Shown one piece after another: positions 11,772-23,181 of a stretch of 64,000 nucleotides of DNA. Below the pieces are notes generated by a model. The model was not told the origin of the DNA, searched no databases, and was given only the letters and a program-made list of their open reading frames with translations. Source of the stretch: Sugiyamaella lignohabitans (Eukaryota; Ascomycota; Dipodascomycetes; Dipodascales; Trichomonascaceae); assembly GCF_001640025.1 (NCBI RefSeq), contig NC_031674.1, positions 3,782,001 to 3,846,000 on the forward strand, in the 5' to 3' direction. Every line of letters begins with the position of its first letter. Within the stretch, counting starts at the first letter, position 1. A program made the translations under genes and the position numbers.

Positions 11772-13649
11772 TTAGTTTACAAGAAACAAATTAGGGAAAA
11801 AACGAACACCCGATACCTGTTCGTCACGGCACAAAGCCCCTTGCGCCTCAGCCATTTCAAGCTCTTCAGTAGCCACAGTAAGACTCCAACCGAATTTAGC
11901 ACTCGCATCCTGGGGTGAAAATCCAATAGCAGCTTTGTACGGTTCGACAGACGCAAACCATTCATTCAGATGACGTATAATCACTTGAGGCGTCCGATAT
12001 GATTCCTGAACTACAAAGAGACCGCTTTTGAATTTTCTTAAACGGATAGGTAACTGAAGTTTTTCGAAAAGTTCTGCTGCAGAATAGAGATCTTTGGGTG
12101 ATATTAATGAGAACCCTCGCGCTCTGTTATAAATTGCAAACAGATCAAACAAGGTTATGACACCCCCCTCTCTAGCCAAAATTCCACTGTTGTCTAAAAA
12201 CTCTGCCAATTGACGAGCTAGTTCCGAATGGAATACTTCCGGATCGTGGGCCATTTCTTTTGTTACAATAGTCGAGTCGAGGCCAAGAGCTTGAGAAGAC
12301 TGTCGCAGTGCTTTTCTAGCTGATAAGGATGCGTTATTAGAGCTCATCTCTTCCTTTTCTAAGTGATGGGCATACTGTTCAGCAAGTTTTATGAGGTCTT
12401 GAGCCCGAGACATCAGACCCTGTAGATCGTCAAGGGCACTCCCCAATATCTCCTGTCGTTGTTGTCGACTTCTCTCCCCAGCTTGCTGCAAACCATGGAT
12501 GCCTTGCCTTGGTGTGAAATCCTGGGAATCTACCGCATTGGTACCTTTTTCCGCAGATGTCACTCTACGAATACCAGATCCCAGGCTCGTATTGGATGCC
12601 GATACCCACTCTTTCGAAGCCAGAGCTTTCTTTAAAGCAGTAAAAAATGACTTATCGCCATTCCCTCTAAAACTGAGCTTGATTACATTTATAGTACCAT
12701 CTAAACTTTTTCCAGGTTCAAAAACAGTTGTTGGACCAGGAGAATCTGTTCTTATCAATCCAGGGGGAAGCCTAGGAGATATTAACCTTGCACCACACAT
12801 TTCGCACTGATGTAATGAAGGGTGGTTTAGAAATGTGCAGCGGGGACATTTAAACCCTTCAGATCCTACAGCTGCTATCACTTCTTCCCTACCAATATCA
12901 GTAGTAGCACTGGGCGATACTACCTCTGCCTCAACCATTTCTTCATAAATACCAGGAGAAGATGGATTGGATACATCGGATACTGATGCAGGTGATAAAG
13001 AGGGTTGCTTGCGTAGTTCAGGGTTTACCCGCCGCGTCTTAAAAGGGAGTTGAGGAGGAGGACTCGGTGGTCTTGAATGAGCTTCTATAGCAGCCTCAAT
13101 CACATCAGATGCTACTTTTATACCACAGGTTTGGCAGACGGGGAGTGGACTAACACCATGTTGATATTGCTTCGATAAATCGTTCGAAAAAAAGCATATA
13201 GGGCAAACCCAAGACACTTGAATACCGTCAAAAACAGCCGGCTGTACGAAATCTTGGCTGTCAGTACTCTTGCTTCCCTGTTTATTTTCACCACTAATGC
13301 CATAGCTATTAGATTCCTTGAGTGTTAATGTTATCTTTGGAGATGACTTAAGAAATCGACCGGAGTAACTAATATCCTTGATCAGACTCAGTTTTAATGC
13401 AATCGAGTTCCTCTTTGGGTCTATGTTGTCAACATAGCAAATTCTATGCGTGGTCAAGTAGATTCTTCCATTCTGATAACCTTTGGCTTTATATCGACTG
13501 GATATTGTTAGTACGCCCCAGAGGTCTTTGCGGTCTTGTGCTCACCCTTCATATATACCAACATTGTTTTCTACATGCACATCTCTTTCTTTACCTAAGA
13601 GTATGGGCCGGTCTACCGAAGAAAGGGCAATTTTCTCCCATGGAGTCAT
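11772..13649 (-). CDS. VPS36: ESCRT-II subunit Vps36
   Basis: ESCRT-II subunit that binds phosphoinositide, ubiquitin and ESCRT-I on endosomes during multivesicular-body sorting. Exon 1 is 13546-13649 (MTPWEKIALSS start), followed by a 48-nt intron (13498-13545, GTGAGC donor, TACTAAC then ATATCCAG) and exon 2 11772-13497, for 609 residues. The GLUE/PH domain begins at the N terminus (NGRIYLTTHRICYVD) and is interrupted by two NZF zinc fingers: Cys 133, 136, 156, 159 and Cys 252, 255, 266, 269. This two-finger insertion is the yeast arrangement. The C-terminal half is the EAP30/winged-helix part. It is slightly longer than the 566-residue S. cerevisiae protein because the linker between fingers is long. 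Confidence 0.92.
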
Positions 13650-13845
13650 TAATTTCTTCTATTAGCAACGTCTGTTTCTTCCTTCATCGTCCTGTCCGCC
13701 CCCATCATGTACACTGATATGCGATAACATGAGGCTTAACGCCTCACATAATGTGGCTTAGGTTAGGGTAAACTCATTAGATCGGTCATGAAAATTTCAG
13801 AATCAATTGACACCAGACTTATAGCTAGATCTAGAGGAGTACAAA

Positions 13846-14742
13846 ATGGTCAAAGGAATTGCCAAATATGGCTTCAAAAGCGGATTCCTTCCTCATCCCA
13901 GACAAATTCTCCCTAAGTTGAAAACATCTTGGGAGATAGAAGAGGAGGCTAAGCGTACAGTTGCATTTGAGGATCCGGCTATGGCTCCGAAAGGTTCGTC
14001 ACCGAACCCTCCACCAAGAAGGCAGGTAACTGCCTCCGAGAAGCTTTCCAAGTCGGCCAAACCACCGACAAAACCAAAGTCTTTAAATACAGAACTTCAA
14101 CAATGGAAGGCTGAGCAGTCGTTAATTCGACGGAAGTACTTTGTGGATGCTATTGAGGCGCAACAGACCATGGATAAAAAGGAACTTCAAATAAGAGAAC
14201 GCCAGTTTAGAGAAGCTGCGGAACGAAGACAGCAAATATCTACGGAGCACACTGAGTCTGAAGCTGAGCGATTAACACTGCCTAGTATTGACTCTGTTTT
14301 CAATGAGCCCTTTGTAATTCCTCGCACACCAGAGGAGACCGAAGAGCTGCGCTTAAAAAGAACTGCCAACCGTAAAACACTCGAACTCAGAAATAGTGAA
14401 CGCAAAGCCAGTATATTACTAGAGCTATATCAGAGTACTAGCAATTATGTCATTACTGAAGAAGATTTAGATAAACTCGTTCAAAAGGAGTTTGTTACGA
14501 ATAAAGGAGATCAAAGTAGAGATCCCCGTGTACCTTATGTTACGGGCTCTGACACTCGCCAAGAATTTGCATCCACATTTGGTTCGAGTGTCTATTATGA
14601 TTCGTCTTCCCAGGCCATTGATAGCATCAAGCAAGAGCTTTTAGGAACGACTAGCAGCATGAAACCTGGTCTAGGAGAAGTTGAGGATGCGCTATCTGGG
14701 CGAACTCAGCAATGGAAGGAGACTAGCCATGACTCCCGATAG
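13846..14742 (+). CDS. PET123: Mitochondrial small-subunit ribosomal protein Pet123/mS26
   Basis: Component of the mitochondrial ribosome small subunit, needed for translation of mitochondrial mRNAs. It is a single exon of 298 residues. The start MVKGIAKYGFKSGFLPHPR matches the conserved Pet123 N terminus (KGxAKYGFKSG), which pins the ATG at 13846. The middle is highly charged and helical (about 80-160), and the later RTPEETEELRLKRTANRK segment matches the family's SPEESELLKLKRNYNR block. It sits between VPS36 (divergent, about 200 bp apart) and MUS81 (convergent). Pet123 is restricted to fungi in this form. Confidence 0.9.
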   Translation: MVKGIAKYGFKSGFLPHPRQILPKLKTSWEIEEEAKRTVAFEDPAMAPKGSSPNPPPRRQVTASEKLSKSAKPPTKPKSLNTELQQWKAEQSLIRRKYFVDAIEAQQTMDKKELQIRERQFREAAERRQQISTEHTESEAERLTLPSIDSVFNEPFVIPRTPEETEELRLKRTANRKTLELRNSERKASILLELYQSTSNYVITEEDLDKLVQKEFVTNKGDQSRDPRVPYVTGSDTRQEFASTFGSSVYYDSSSQAIDSIKQELLGTTSSMKPGLGEVEDALSGRTQQWKETSHDSR

Positions 14743-14989
14743 CTTAAGTATAATCCATATGTATATGTATATAGTTCCCAAATTTTATGACCATTTTTTC
14801 CCGCGATTATTTGACCTATCAAAGGATATCGAGATCCAGAGTGGAGTGCATATTTCTTGTTAGCTCTAAACCCTGGATTGACAGTAAACAGTGCCCTAAA
14901 CAAATTGGACCCCTCAAAGGAGTATTAACAGGAGGTGGAGATTAGAAAAGAATAAAGATAAAAATATAAATAGTTAACATAATAGTATG

Positions 14990-16735
14990 CTAAGCCTCAT
15001 CTAACTTACAACCCCAATTTTCAAAAATCTTCTCTGAAAGTAACTTTCCCACGCGTTTTCGGGAAATGTTATCTTTGAGCGCTTCATAGATCATGTTTTT
15101 CTTGCTTTCAATGGTTTGCTCACTGTTATATGCATCAAATAAATCTCGGGGCGTTGGATACACCTTTTGAATGGCAACAGCTTTGTCCCAAGAAACTCCT
15201 CGAATAGTCATGAGCATCTTTAGAAACACTTCCCTAATTGTGAACATACCAGTTTTAGACAAACTAATATTGAATGAGTCATAGTCAATCCCAATTTCCA
15301 CAATTGAAGCCACATCAAGATGTTCTGGATCAACCTGACCACTCTGATATTGCTCACGTGCTTTAGAAACCGACGACCTAAACGTTTCAACATGTGGGTA
15401 TATAACCACTAACGGCCTGGTGTTATACATTTCTTCCAGTTGACGAGTTACTGATGTTAGATACTTAACTGTCTCATCTGGCCCATTTGTTCTACGCAGC
15501 ATGAAGTTGTCCACCACCATTGACTGTGACATTGCGGTTAAAACGTGATTGCGATATACCCCAGCAGTCATTCCTTTAGGCTCTTCCACAAGGTATATAA
15601 CATTTTTTAATGCTGACCGCCGTAATCTTGACTTCTGCTCACTGAATCGACCATCTTTAATACTACTTATTAAGTCATCTAGTCTCTTTCTTTCAAGGAT
15701 ATAGTCAATGACAACTTGTTGGTGTGTTTCTTTATGTTGAGCAACCCATATAACATCACCCACGGGTAAAGTCTTAACTTCCACGTCAATTCCGTTTGAA
15801 GAAAGTTGTTCCGAAAAGTAATCACGGTTGTTAGAGCTTTTAACTTCTCTATTATCTAGAAGTAGTTTGATCTCATACGTCCCTCTTGGCCAGAGAATAG
15901 CCATGAACGAATCGCGCTGCATGTTCCTAGGGTCGGAAGCATGAGTGAGTGAATAATCATGAGTTGAATCTATAGGACCAACAGGATCTGATGATGCAGA
16001 CTCACCCAATGCTTCTTTAGTGGCGCGATACAGCTTATTTGCAATTTGGCGGCCTTCTGGGGTTAAAAAGTAATGACAATTCCTAGAGGATGTAGAGTAT
16101 ACAAGGCCGTTTTTGACTAATGTATTCACCGAGTTCCAGGCACTATAAAAATTGCCTGTATTTGTCCCACTTTCAAACGACGTGTCACAGTACTCTTTGG
16201 CCTTGGCATTTCGGATTATATCCGACTTACCAAGACCCTGGCCATGAAAATGGTCACTTTTTTCATGGTCCCGCAACACTAATAAAATTGCATACCCACC
16301 GCTTCGATGTCGAGGAACAAACAACTTTGGATCAGCTTGCTTCCGCTTTTTCTTTGATTTTCTTTTGTCTTGTTTAACATCAGTACTCTTCTCTCCAGGG
16401 TGTTCCAGTGAATCCTCGTCTACTGCCTCGACACTGGCCCAATCCAGAGTTACCTGTGTGCTAGGGTCGTTGGGAACTGGAATACCTTCACTCGCACAGT
16501 AAATCTTCAATTTCTTCGTGAGTGTGCTGCAGATTTTCTCGCCAAAAAATTTCAACTCCTTAAGCTGGGATGGATGGCTGAATTGTTTGGGACATGATTC
16601 TAGACTGAGGTATGCTTTCATATATGTATCTTGCAGACGACCCACAGAGATATTTGCTGACGCCCCTGAGGATTTAGCATCGGCCAATTCCTTAATCCAA
16701 TCAAGAAACAGTTGATTCCATGATAGACCTGACAT
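14990..16735 (-). CDS. MUS81: Structure-specific endonuclease catalytic subunit Mus81
   Basis: Catalytic subunit of Mus81-Mms4/Eme1, which cuts 3' flaps, nicked Holliday junctions and replication forks in the nucleus. It is a single 581-residue exon. An N-terminal helix-hairpin-helix region spans about 1-80 and a basic KRKSKKKRK segment at 124-132 could be the nuclear signal. A winged-helix region follows (about 140-235). The ERCC4 nuclease shows LLLDNRE (291-297), GDVIWV (326-331) and the catalytic ERKRLDD (348-354), all intact. A C-terminal HhH region ends the protein. Its start is divergent from the Zn2Cys6 regulator gene. Confidence 0.94.
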   Translation of the reverse strand: MSGLSWNQLFLDWIKELADAKSSGASANISVGRLQDTYMKAYLSLESCPKQFSHPSQLKELKFFGEKICSTLTKKLKIYCASEGIPVPNDPSTQVTLDWASVEAVDEDSLEHPGEKSTDVKQDKRKSKKKRKQADPKLFVPRHRSGGYAILLVLRDHEKSDHFHGQGLGKSDIIRNAKAKEYCDTSFESGTNTGNFYSAWNSVNTLVKNGLVYSTSSRNCHYFLTPEGRQIANKLYRATKEALGESASSDPVGPIDSTHDYSLTHASDPRNMQRDSFMAILWPRGTYEIKLLLDNREVKSSNNRDYFSEQLSSNGIDVEVKTLPVGDVIWVAQHKETHQQVVIDYILERKRLDDLISSIKDGRFSEQKSRLRRSALKNVIYLVEEPKGMTAGVYRNHVLTAMSQSMVVDNFMLRRTNGPDETVKYLTSVTRQLEEMYNTRPLVVIYPHVETFRSSVSKAREQYQSGQVDPEHLDVASIVEIGIDYDSFNISLSKTGMFTIREVFLKMLMTIRGVSWDKAVAIQKVYPTPRDLFDAYNSEQTIESKKNMIYEALKDNISRKRVGKLLSEKIFENWGCKLDEA

Positions 16736-17601
16736 GGCTAATGCAATCCATCCTAAGCTTTAGAAGATGGCAAACAGTATGTTCACGTCTGTTTGTTTTG
16801 GTATAGGTCTTTGGCTGCGTCGAGATCACCCATACAGCCGTATCAGTGCATTTAGCAATCAGCTCGCGAAAGATGGGTTGAATCGGAAAATTCAAGATCT
16901 GGCACTTTCCCACAGCCAGAGTCTTTCGTCAAAGAGCAATATACCGTACATTGCCGATTGGTGGACTATTGGATAGCATGGATTATCGCGACTGTTGTAA
17001 TTACTATTCTCATTGCCCTGCATGCGGTGCCTAAGAATTGTCGGCCGGTTAGCTAGAAAAACCCTGTTCGGGTGAGGATCTCTCTGCACAGTGGCCGCAT
17101 CTCATCTACAACAGTTAATAACGTTAACTTAGTTAGTGTTACAGAGGGGTGCATATCAACCGTTTCTCCCAACAGCCTTACCGATAACAACCCGTCAAAG
17201 GGTGAAAAGAACCCCGGACAAGTGATCGTACAACATTATGCCCGGCAGTCTTCTTTGTAGTATACTTGCAATTCCTTGAGAAAAAACTAGTATATATATG
17301 GTATTGTTCAACTTTGTGAGTGTGGTGGATGATAAGTCTATTGGTTGTCTCACTAGTGTCTCACTAATATTACCCTGTTCCGAAACTTGCCATCACAGTT
17401 TTATATTAGGTTAAGGGTATTTTCCTAAATGGTTAATCGGATCTGTATCTACAAGCTTATTATCCCACAACTATATATAATCAGACAAGCTTATCTACCT
17501 TGGGCATAATAAAAATTTTGGCTTTTCAATACATTTTATCTGTTTTTCTTTAAGCTAAGCTTTCTACTAGGACCCATGGCTAATAAAATAACAGATTCAT
17601 A
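16736..17601. other. Divergent intergenic region MUS81 / Zn2Cys6 regulator
   Basis: About 870 bp with no supported gene. AT-rich blocks including a TATATATA run near 17290 lie in the half nearest the regulator gene. Nothing else was recognised. Confidence 0.5.
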
Positions 17602-20406
17602 ATGTCGACAAACCCTGATTCCACTGTCAAACCAGTAAGGAAGAGAAGCAGGGGGGGCTGTCACAATTGTAAACGACTGAAGATCAAGTGCGACGAGCAG
17701 AAACCGACCTGCAAAAGCTGTCAAAAGTATAACGTGTATTGCGATTACTCGCTGAAGTTATCATGGGGAGGTAGACCATCGAAACGAAAGGCTGGCGCCA
17801 TGCCGGTAATTGATATCAGCAGTAATGCGGGGTCAGCCGAGAAAAGAACCAGGTTGTCACATGTTGGCGAACTGGAGTTTCAATCCCAACCTTCAGAAAG
17901 AAGTAAACTGGTTGGGCCAGAAAACTCTTTTGAGATTGAGGACGAACGGCTTGTCTCCTCTGTTATTACGAATAGTGTATTTCCGGCTAATGTGAACCAA
18001 GTTCTCAACGGCCAAGTTGATGCACCAAATCAGATAAACGGTGGACCCTCACAAAGAGTTAACGACAATATCAGAAATATCGATTTGATTTTCAAGCCAA
18101 CTCCTCAACAGAAACCAGTTAGTAGTGGATCTTTTATTTTGGAATACAACGTCTCCTCCCAACGAAAATCGAAAAAAGACCGACTAAGGCCAACGAACGA
18201 TGATAATATGGAAGGTAGAGATTCTTCCCTAGTAAGTTCATCATATACGAATATTTCTCTGGAAACAACACCAACTGTAGCTACTGTTGAACCCAAAGCT
18301 AATAAGAATCTCCGCTTTATGCCGTCCCTGCCATTTTTAGATTATGGGTCTACGCAATCTCCCACGGAAAACAGCGGTTTGAATTCCGGCCTGCCTTCTC
18401 AAAACTTTAGTCATACGAATTCCAGAGTATATGCCAATACAATCACGCATATGGATACTGGAATACCTAATGGACATTTTATCATCCAAAGTCGTCCATC
18501 AGGTAGGGCGGATTCAGAACTGGGCACCCCGGCTGACCAACCAACACCTAAACTGGGCCGAGGGATTGATGACGAGGACATTGCACTTTCACCACCACGG
18601 TTTATTCCTGAGTTGAGTGCTTTGGATTCATTGAATAGATTACTTGAAGAAGATACATTCCTGCAAGATCAACAATTCATTGACGACTTTATAATTAGTG
18701 AGCACGCATTTTCCAATCCCAACCCTTCCAACACTAATCATCAGTCTTACAGGAATGCTCTTCTCCAGGTGCCAGCAAGAAATATTCATAACGGTTCTAG
18801 CTATGTGTCCAGGGCGTTAACTGCCCATACTAACAGGAGGCTGGTGGAATCGCTGTTAAATGGTCGGAAATCAAATGCTGGATCGACTCTAACTGATGAT
18901 TCTGTTACCACTCCAAGTGATACTGGTACTGAAGAAAGTGATGGAACAAGTGACATCGTTACGATACCTCGAGGGCTGACCCCTCTACCTGATATCTTAA
19001 TTCAAGTTCCTGTATATCGCGATTTGTTCTATCACTTCGTTGACGTAACTGCTGATGCCTTAGTTCCAGTTCCTCAACTTTATAATAACAACCCCTTCAA
19101 AATAGTCCTGCCCCGCCTGGCCCTCAACACTCCACATATCTTATCATTGATAATAGCATATGCAGCAACCCATCGTGCCAAAATATTGCATCAACCGGAA
19201 CCAGTTGAGATGATTGGCAAACTTCTTGAAAGAACTTTTGATGGTTTGACACACTCTCTAGAAAATGAGAGAGAAGCACTCAGTGATACAACATTGGCAA
19301 CTGCTATTATGCTAAGCTCATATTCTATTATATCATCAGCTGCAGAAGAGTCTTGGAAAACGCACCTCCATGGCGCTCGAGAGATCGTAGTTGCACGAGG
19401 CATTGCTAGCAGTTTATCGGGTGGCATCCTCACCGGTTCACAAGAAAATATAGGTTCATATACCCCGGCGGCTATTCCGAACAGCAATAACAAGTCATAT
19501 GGTCCGCAACCTTTACGTGTGATACACGAGGATGTCTCTAATAATGAGGTAATTTCATTCCTTATACGCGTGTTTGCTTATATTGATGTTATTGGCGCAC
19601 TTAGTTCTAGCAGTGCGTCATCTGTTTTGACAAATAATGAGCAAGTGTCTCAATTGTGGAGCATACCAAACTGGAACCTTTCACAGCAAAGGCATTATAG
19701 TCAGGATCTCTACGGTAAACCTATCAGTACCTCAACCCCACTGGGTACATTGATGAATGGTGACCCAGACATTGACTTTCTTCTGGGTATAGATCTCAAT
19801 TTAATCCCAGTTCTTTCAAAAGTGTCGAGCTTAGCGAAGCGAAGAAGGATTCTTGAGCAAAATCCTCATGAGTTTACTCTGGATGCGTATAATGCTGAAA
19901 ATTCAGATCTTCTTTCGGAAGGTCTTGAACTTAGTAAGATTTTGATATCGTGCTGCTCCTCTGGCGAGTTGCGGCGCAAAGAGCGTATTAAGCAAGGGTC
20001 CAATCTTATAAACCAACATGAACACACTCTTTTGCTCCAATTAGCAACTATGAATCTTACTTTTGGCTATTCCGGACTGATCCACTTGTACCGTCGGGTA
20101 TTGAAGCTGACTACCGACTCGGCTCCTGTACAAGAACTTGTGACTATGATCACCGACCTCCTTGATCAAAACATACCTATTGGAAGCTCTATCGAGGCAT
20201 GCATGAGCTTTCCCATTTTCACGACGGCATGTGAGGTCACTGACCCCGAGGTGCGAGATCGTTACCGAGAACGTATGAATAGCATGCAAAGGTTTGGTTT
20301 TGGCCAAGTTAGCAGAGCTCAGCAGTTAATGGAAGAATGCTGGGCACGCAATGAGCCCTGGACAGGTATTATGGATGACCTTGGATGGGGCCTCGTTTTG
20401 GCATGA
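17602..20406 (+). CDS. Zn2Cys6 binuclear-cluster transcription factor
   Basis: Fungal-specific regulator of 934 residues in one exon. The zinc cluster has Cys at 20, 23, 30, 37, 40 and 47 (spacing CX2CX6CX6CX2CX6C), followed by the SLKLSWGGRPSKRK segment typical of the Lys14/Moc3-like class with a Fungal_trans_2-type C-terminal domain. Residues about 60-450 are low-complexity Ser/Asn/Thr-rich. The structured middle-homology region covers about 455-930 (DLFYHFVDVTADALVP, ILSLIIAYAATHRAK). Target genes cannot be read from sequence; neighbours are MUS81 and a peroxisomal transporter, so no cluster is implied. Function beyond DNA binding is unassigned. Confidence 0.85.
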   Translation: MSTNPDSTVKPVRKRSRGGCHNCKRLKIKCDEQKPTCKSCQKYNVYCDYSLKLSWGGRPSKRKAGAMPVIDISSNAGSAEKRTRLSHVGELEFQSQPSERSKLVGPENSFEIEDERLVSSVITNSVFPANVNQVLNGQVDAPNQINGGPSQRVNDNIRNIDLIFKPTPQQKPVSSGSFILEYNVSSQRKSKKDRLRPTNDDNMEGRDSSLVSSSYTNISLETTPTVATVEPKANKNLRFMPSLPFLDYGSTQSPTENSGLNSGLPSQNFSHTNSRVYANTITHMDTGIPNGHFIIQSRPSGRADSELGTPADQPTPKLGRGIDDEDIALSPPRFIPELSALDSLNRLLEEDTFLQDQQFIDDFIISEHAFSNPNPSNTNHQSYRNALLQVPARNIHNGSSYVSRALTAHTNRRLVESLLNGRKSNAGSTLTDDSVTTPSDTGTEESDGTSDIVTIPRGLTPLPDILIQVPVYRDLFYHFVDVTADALVPVPQLYNNNPFKIVLPRLALNTPHILSLIIAYAATHRAKILHQPEPVEMIGKLLERTFDGLTHSLENEREALSDTTLATAIMLSSYSIISSAAEESWKTHLHGAREIVVARGIASSLSGGILTGSQENIGSYTPAAIPNSNNKSYGPQPLRVIHEDVSNNEVISFLIRVFAYIDVIGALSSSSASSVLTNNEQVSQLWSIPNWNLSQQRHYSQDLYGKPISTSTPLGTLMNGDPDIDFLLGIDLNLIPVLSKVSSLAKRRRILEQNPHEFTLDAYNAENSDLLSEGLELSKILISCCSSGELRRKERIKQGSNLINQHEHTLLLQLATMNLTFGYSGLIHLYRRVLKLTTDSAPVQELVTMITDLLDQNIPIGSSIEACMSFPIFTTACEVTDPEVRDRYRERMNSMQRFGFGQVSRAQQLMEECWARNEPWTGIMDDLGWGLVLA

Positions 20407-20562
20407 TGTTAGTTCGCAAAGAATTAATCTTTATTTATGTATGTTTATTTTATGTTTTATGACCATTGTTTTTCTACCTGAACAGTTCTCATTCAGGAAT
20501 GAGGTATGCTTATCTGTTAGGTACCAGCAGCGATATATTCTAATTGTAATACAAATAGTTAT

Positions 20563-22641
20563 TTACAAGGCTTGTATCATTTCTAAACGTTCTTCCCATT
20601 CAGGTACGCGACGAAGATTCATATCCAGTGCTAATTTCTCTTCTTCCAACTTGAGTCTCTTCTCAGCATCTAGGTCAGTGAAAACATAACCACCACTTCC
20701 ATCAAACTGAAGAATTAAGTTATGATATTTCCACAGACTCGATCGATGAGAAACCGTCAGCAAAGAAATGCCTAAATCTTTTGCATGCGTATACATAATG
20801 GTTTCAATATCTAAAGTTACCGACGAAGTGCATTCGTCTAGAATTGCAAACTTGGGCTTATGATAAAAGAGGCGCGCCATTGCTATTCTTTGTTGAACAC
20901 CAGTACTGAGGTCCTCTCTCCATTCCCTCTCAACATCCCAGCCTCCTACAGATTGCACGATATCGTCTATTTGAACTATTGCTAAAATCTGTAAGAGCTC
21001 TTCATCTGAAACGGTATTTTCTGCTTCGCTGTTGGGATAAATAATCTGTTGCCGAAGGGACCCACGAGAAAGATATGGCCTTTGAGGAATGTAAAAAATA
21101 TCTTCGGATGGTGGTCGAGTTAATGAGCCTCCATGAACAGGCCACAATCCGCCTAATATTCGGAATAGAGATGATTTGCCGCAACCATTTGGTCCCACAA
21201 TGAGGAGATGATGGCCTTGTTTGACTGAAAATGATAGCTTTTTCACAAGCACATCACCATTCGGAGAAACAATGGGAACTTCATGAAAAACAATATCAGG
21301 ACCAAGTTGAACTTCACCCTGTCCCCGCAGAGTAATCTCATGGCTCTGTGCTGAGGATTCGGATGAAGATACGAGGTTCTTGTCGTACCGGCCTGAGTTT
21401 ATATCGTCCATAACATCAAGGAGAGAGCTGACTCTAGCAGTGTATCCAGCCAACTGGGCTACTTCCTTGTATGAAAACATTATTCGGCCAAATGCATCAG
21501 AGCTGCTGAGCAACAGACGGCGGTTTGTTACAAACCCTTGCGCTCTGTCGGCGACAACCAGACCGGCACCTCCTGGAATTTTAAAAAATACTGGAATAGC
21601 ACATAAAGTAAGTCCTAGAGCCCCCCAGAAATATTTGATAATGAAATCTTCCAAGAACCCATGATAAAGTTTTTTGCGTAGCACATAATTAACATATTTG
21701 ATTAATGTAAAGTAAGACTTATCCAGAACAGTCTTTTCCACATGATGACCACCATATAAAGCGATCTCCTCTGAGTTTTCAATCAACCGCGAATGCTGGA
21801 ATCTGTAGTCGCCTTCTAATTGTGCCTCTTCAGCTACATATTTTCCAAATGGAGGTGTCAGGACCCTTAGGACATATGCCGAGAGCTGAATAGCCGACCC
21901 AATCAAGAACAGGTTTTCTCCGCCAATGTTCCTAGACAGTTTCCAAGAGTATAAAACCATATCTAGCAAGGGTTTTGCTAGATTAGGATACAGGCTAGAA
22001 AGGCTTGTGGCAAATCGTAGCACGTCAACTGTGATAAGTTGGTCGGCATTAGTGATTCGGTCGTCCAAATTGTGAATAGAATAATAAACCGGATTTTCCG
22101 AATCAGGTAAGTATTGTTTTAATATATGCTCCGTAAGTCTTGTTCTGTATCTAAGAGCAAGACTACCTTGGAGATATTGTAAGATTGAGTTGGTGAACGT
22201 TGCTGGCACAGCTACAACCATCCACCAGACGATGCCCAATAAAAACTCTTTACCTTTGCCTTTGATAAGATAAGATACGAGCTTACCATCAAGTGTTGCT
22301 ACGTATAGAGATAGCACTGTACGTAAAATTAGGAACCCAGTCTGAGTTGCCAACAACCAGAATTCTTTACACTTCAAACCACCCGGAAATATAATAGGTA
22401 TCAACCGTAAGAGTCGTTTGAAAAATACTCTATCTACAGCTACTTTTTTCTTCTGCTTGCTTGAGAAAGAAACTGCTTTCTCATTTGAAGAGACGCTGCT
22501 ATTTCTCTGTTCTTCGATGGAAATGCGAACCCGGTTTGCCAACGACACCAACAATACAGCATAAATCCCTCGGGAAAAGAGCTTTCTGTTAGAGGAGTAA
22601 GCGACAACTGCATCGCCTGCTAGTTTTGACAAGGATGGCAT
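20563..22641 (-). CDS. PXA2: Peroxisomal fatty-acyl ABC half-transporter (Pxa2/ABCD family)
   Basis: ABCD-type half-transporter expected to move long-chain acyl-CoA into peroxisomes, normally as a heterodimer with Pxa1. It is a single 692-residue exon. The membrane domain (about 75-400) has the ABCD motif [10 protein letters not shown] at 289-298. The nucleotide-binding domain has Walker [10 protein letters not shown] (483-491), Q-loop region [17 protein letters not shown], Walker B FAILDE (598-603), ECTSS and the H-loop His632. The ABC signature is unusual: LSTGVQ at 578-583 where the family normally has LSGGE or LSAGE. The C-terminal ALDP helix [12 protein letters not shown] is present. Overall similarity is closest to PMP70/Pxa2. 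Confidence 0.9.
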   Translation of the reverse strand: MPSLSKLAGDAVVAYSSNRKLFSRGIYAVLLVSLANRVRISIEEQRNSSVSSNEKAVSFSSKQKKKVAVDRVFFKRLLRLIPIIFPGGLKCKEFWLLATQTGFLILRTVLSLYVATLDGKLVSYLIKGKGKEFLLGIVWWMVVAVPATFTNSILQYLQGSLALRYRTRLTEHILKQYLPDSENPVYYSIHNLDDRITNADQLITVDVLRFATSLSSLYPNLAKPLLDMVLYSWKLSRNIGGENLFLIGSAIQLSAYVLRVLTPPFGKYVAEEAQLEGDYRFQHSRLIENSEEIALYGGHHVEKTVLDKSYFTLIKYVNYVLRKKLYHGFLEDFIIKYFWGALGLTLCAIPVFFKIPGGAGLVVADRAQGFVTNRRLLLSSSDAFGRIMFSYKEVAQLAGYTARVSSLLDVMDDINSGRYDKNLVSSSESSAQSHEITLRGQGEVQLGPDIVFHEVPIVSPNGDVLVKKLSFSVKQGHHLLIVGPNGCGKSSLFRILGGLWPVHGGSLTRPPSEDIFYIPQRPYLSRGSLRQQIIYPNSEAENTVSDEELLQILAIVQIDDIVQSVGGWDVEREWREDLSTGVQQRIAMARLFYHKPKFAILDECTSSVTLDIETIMYTHAKDLGISLLTVSHRSSLWKYHNLILQFDGSGGYVFTDLDAEKRLKLEEEKLALDMNLRRVPEWEERLEMIQAL

Positions 22642-23181
22642 AGCGGATGAATTGCAACAGCTTAATGCTTATTACTCAGATTCGTAGAAGTGGATCGCAG
22701 TCAGATTAGAGCTGACACTCAGAGCAGTTCGAGTTACACCCAAGCCTAAGAGAGTAAACTGTCAAAAATCCGATATTTCCTAAAAAGAAATTTTCTATTG
22801 ACCGTTGAATTATCAAATTACCTGTGAATATCGTCTAGTATTACCTAATATCAGTTACAGGTGTTATTCTGCTCTCCTTCTCAGACAGGATCTCGGTAAC
22901 TTGCTTTGTGGGGACTGTCAGATAGTGGGCGTTCGGCTGCGGCCATTTCCGCAGTTGCAACCCTTGCCCAAAATCTGGGGAACACGATATTGATAGGCAA
23001 CGAATGCAGCAGCGATTGTGTGTTTTCGACAACTCGGAAATGCACAAGCGGAGCACAGGTGTCTAAATCAAACCCTGGAAAGTCTAGGTAATCGCCAAGC
23101 GTATTTATATATTTAAAAATAATCAACTTGTATTCATTAAGACTATCAATAAAAGATAGAGTTGCATCTCCTCAGGCGAGA
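22642..23181. other. PXA2 upstream region with a CGG-N6-CCG palindrome
   Basis: 540 bp between the PXA2 start and the peroxidase 3' end, both on the minus strand. The notable element is CTGCGG-CCATTT-CCGCAG at 22937-22954, a perfect 6-bp inverted repeat with a 6-bp spacer, of the kind bound by Zn2Cys6 dimers (UaY and Ppr1 use CGG-N6-CCG). No oleate-response spacing (CGG-N15-18-CCG) was recognised by eye. No gene seen. Confidence 0.45.

Noticed and set aside
22938..23000. TGCGGCCAT resembling the start of a dispersed 5S rRNA gene
   Set aside because: The following sequence does not match 5S rRNA; it is part of the CTGCGG-N6-CCGCAG palindrome.
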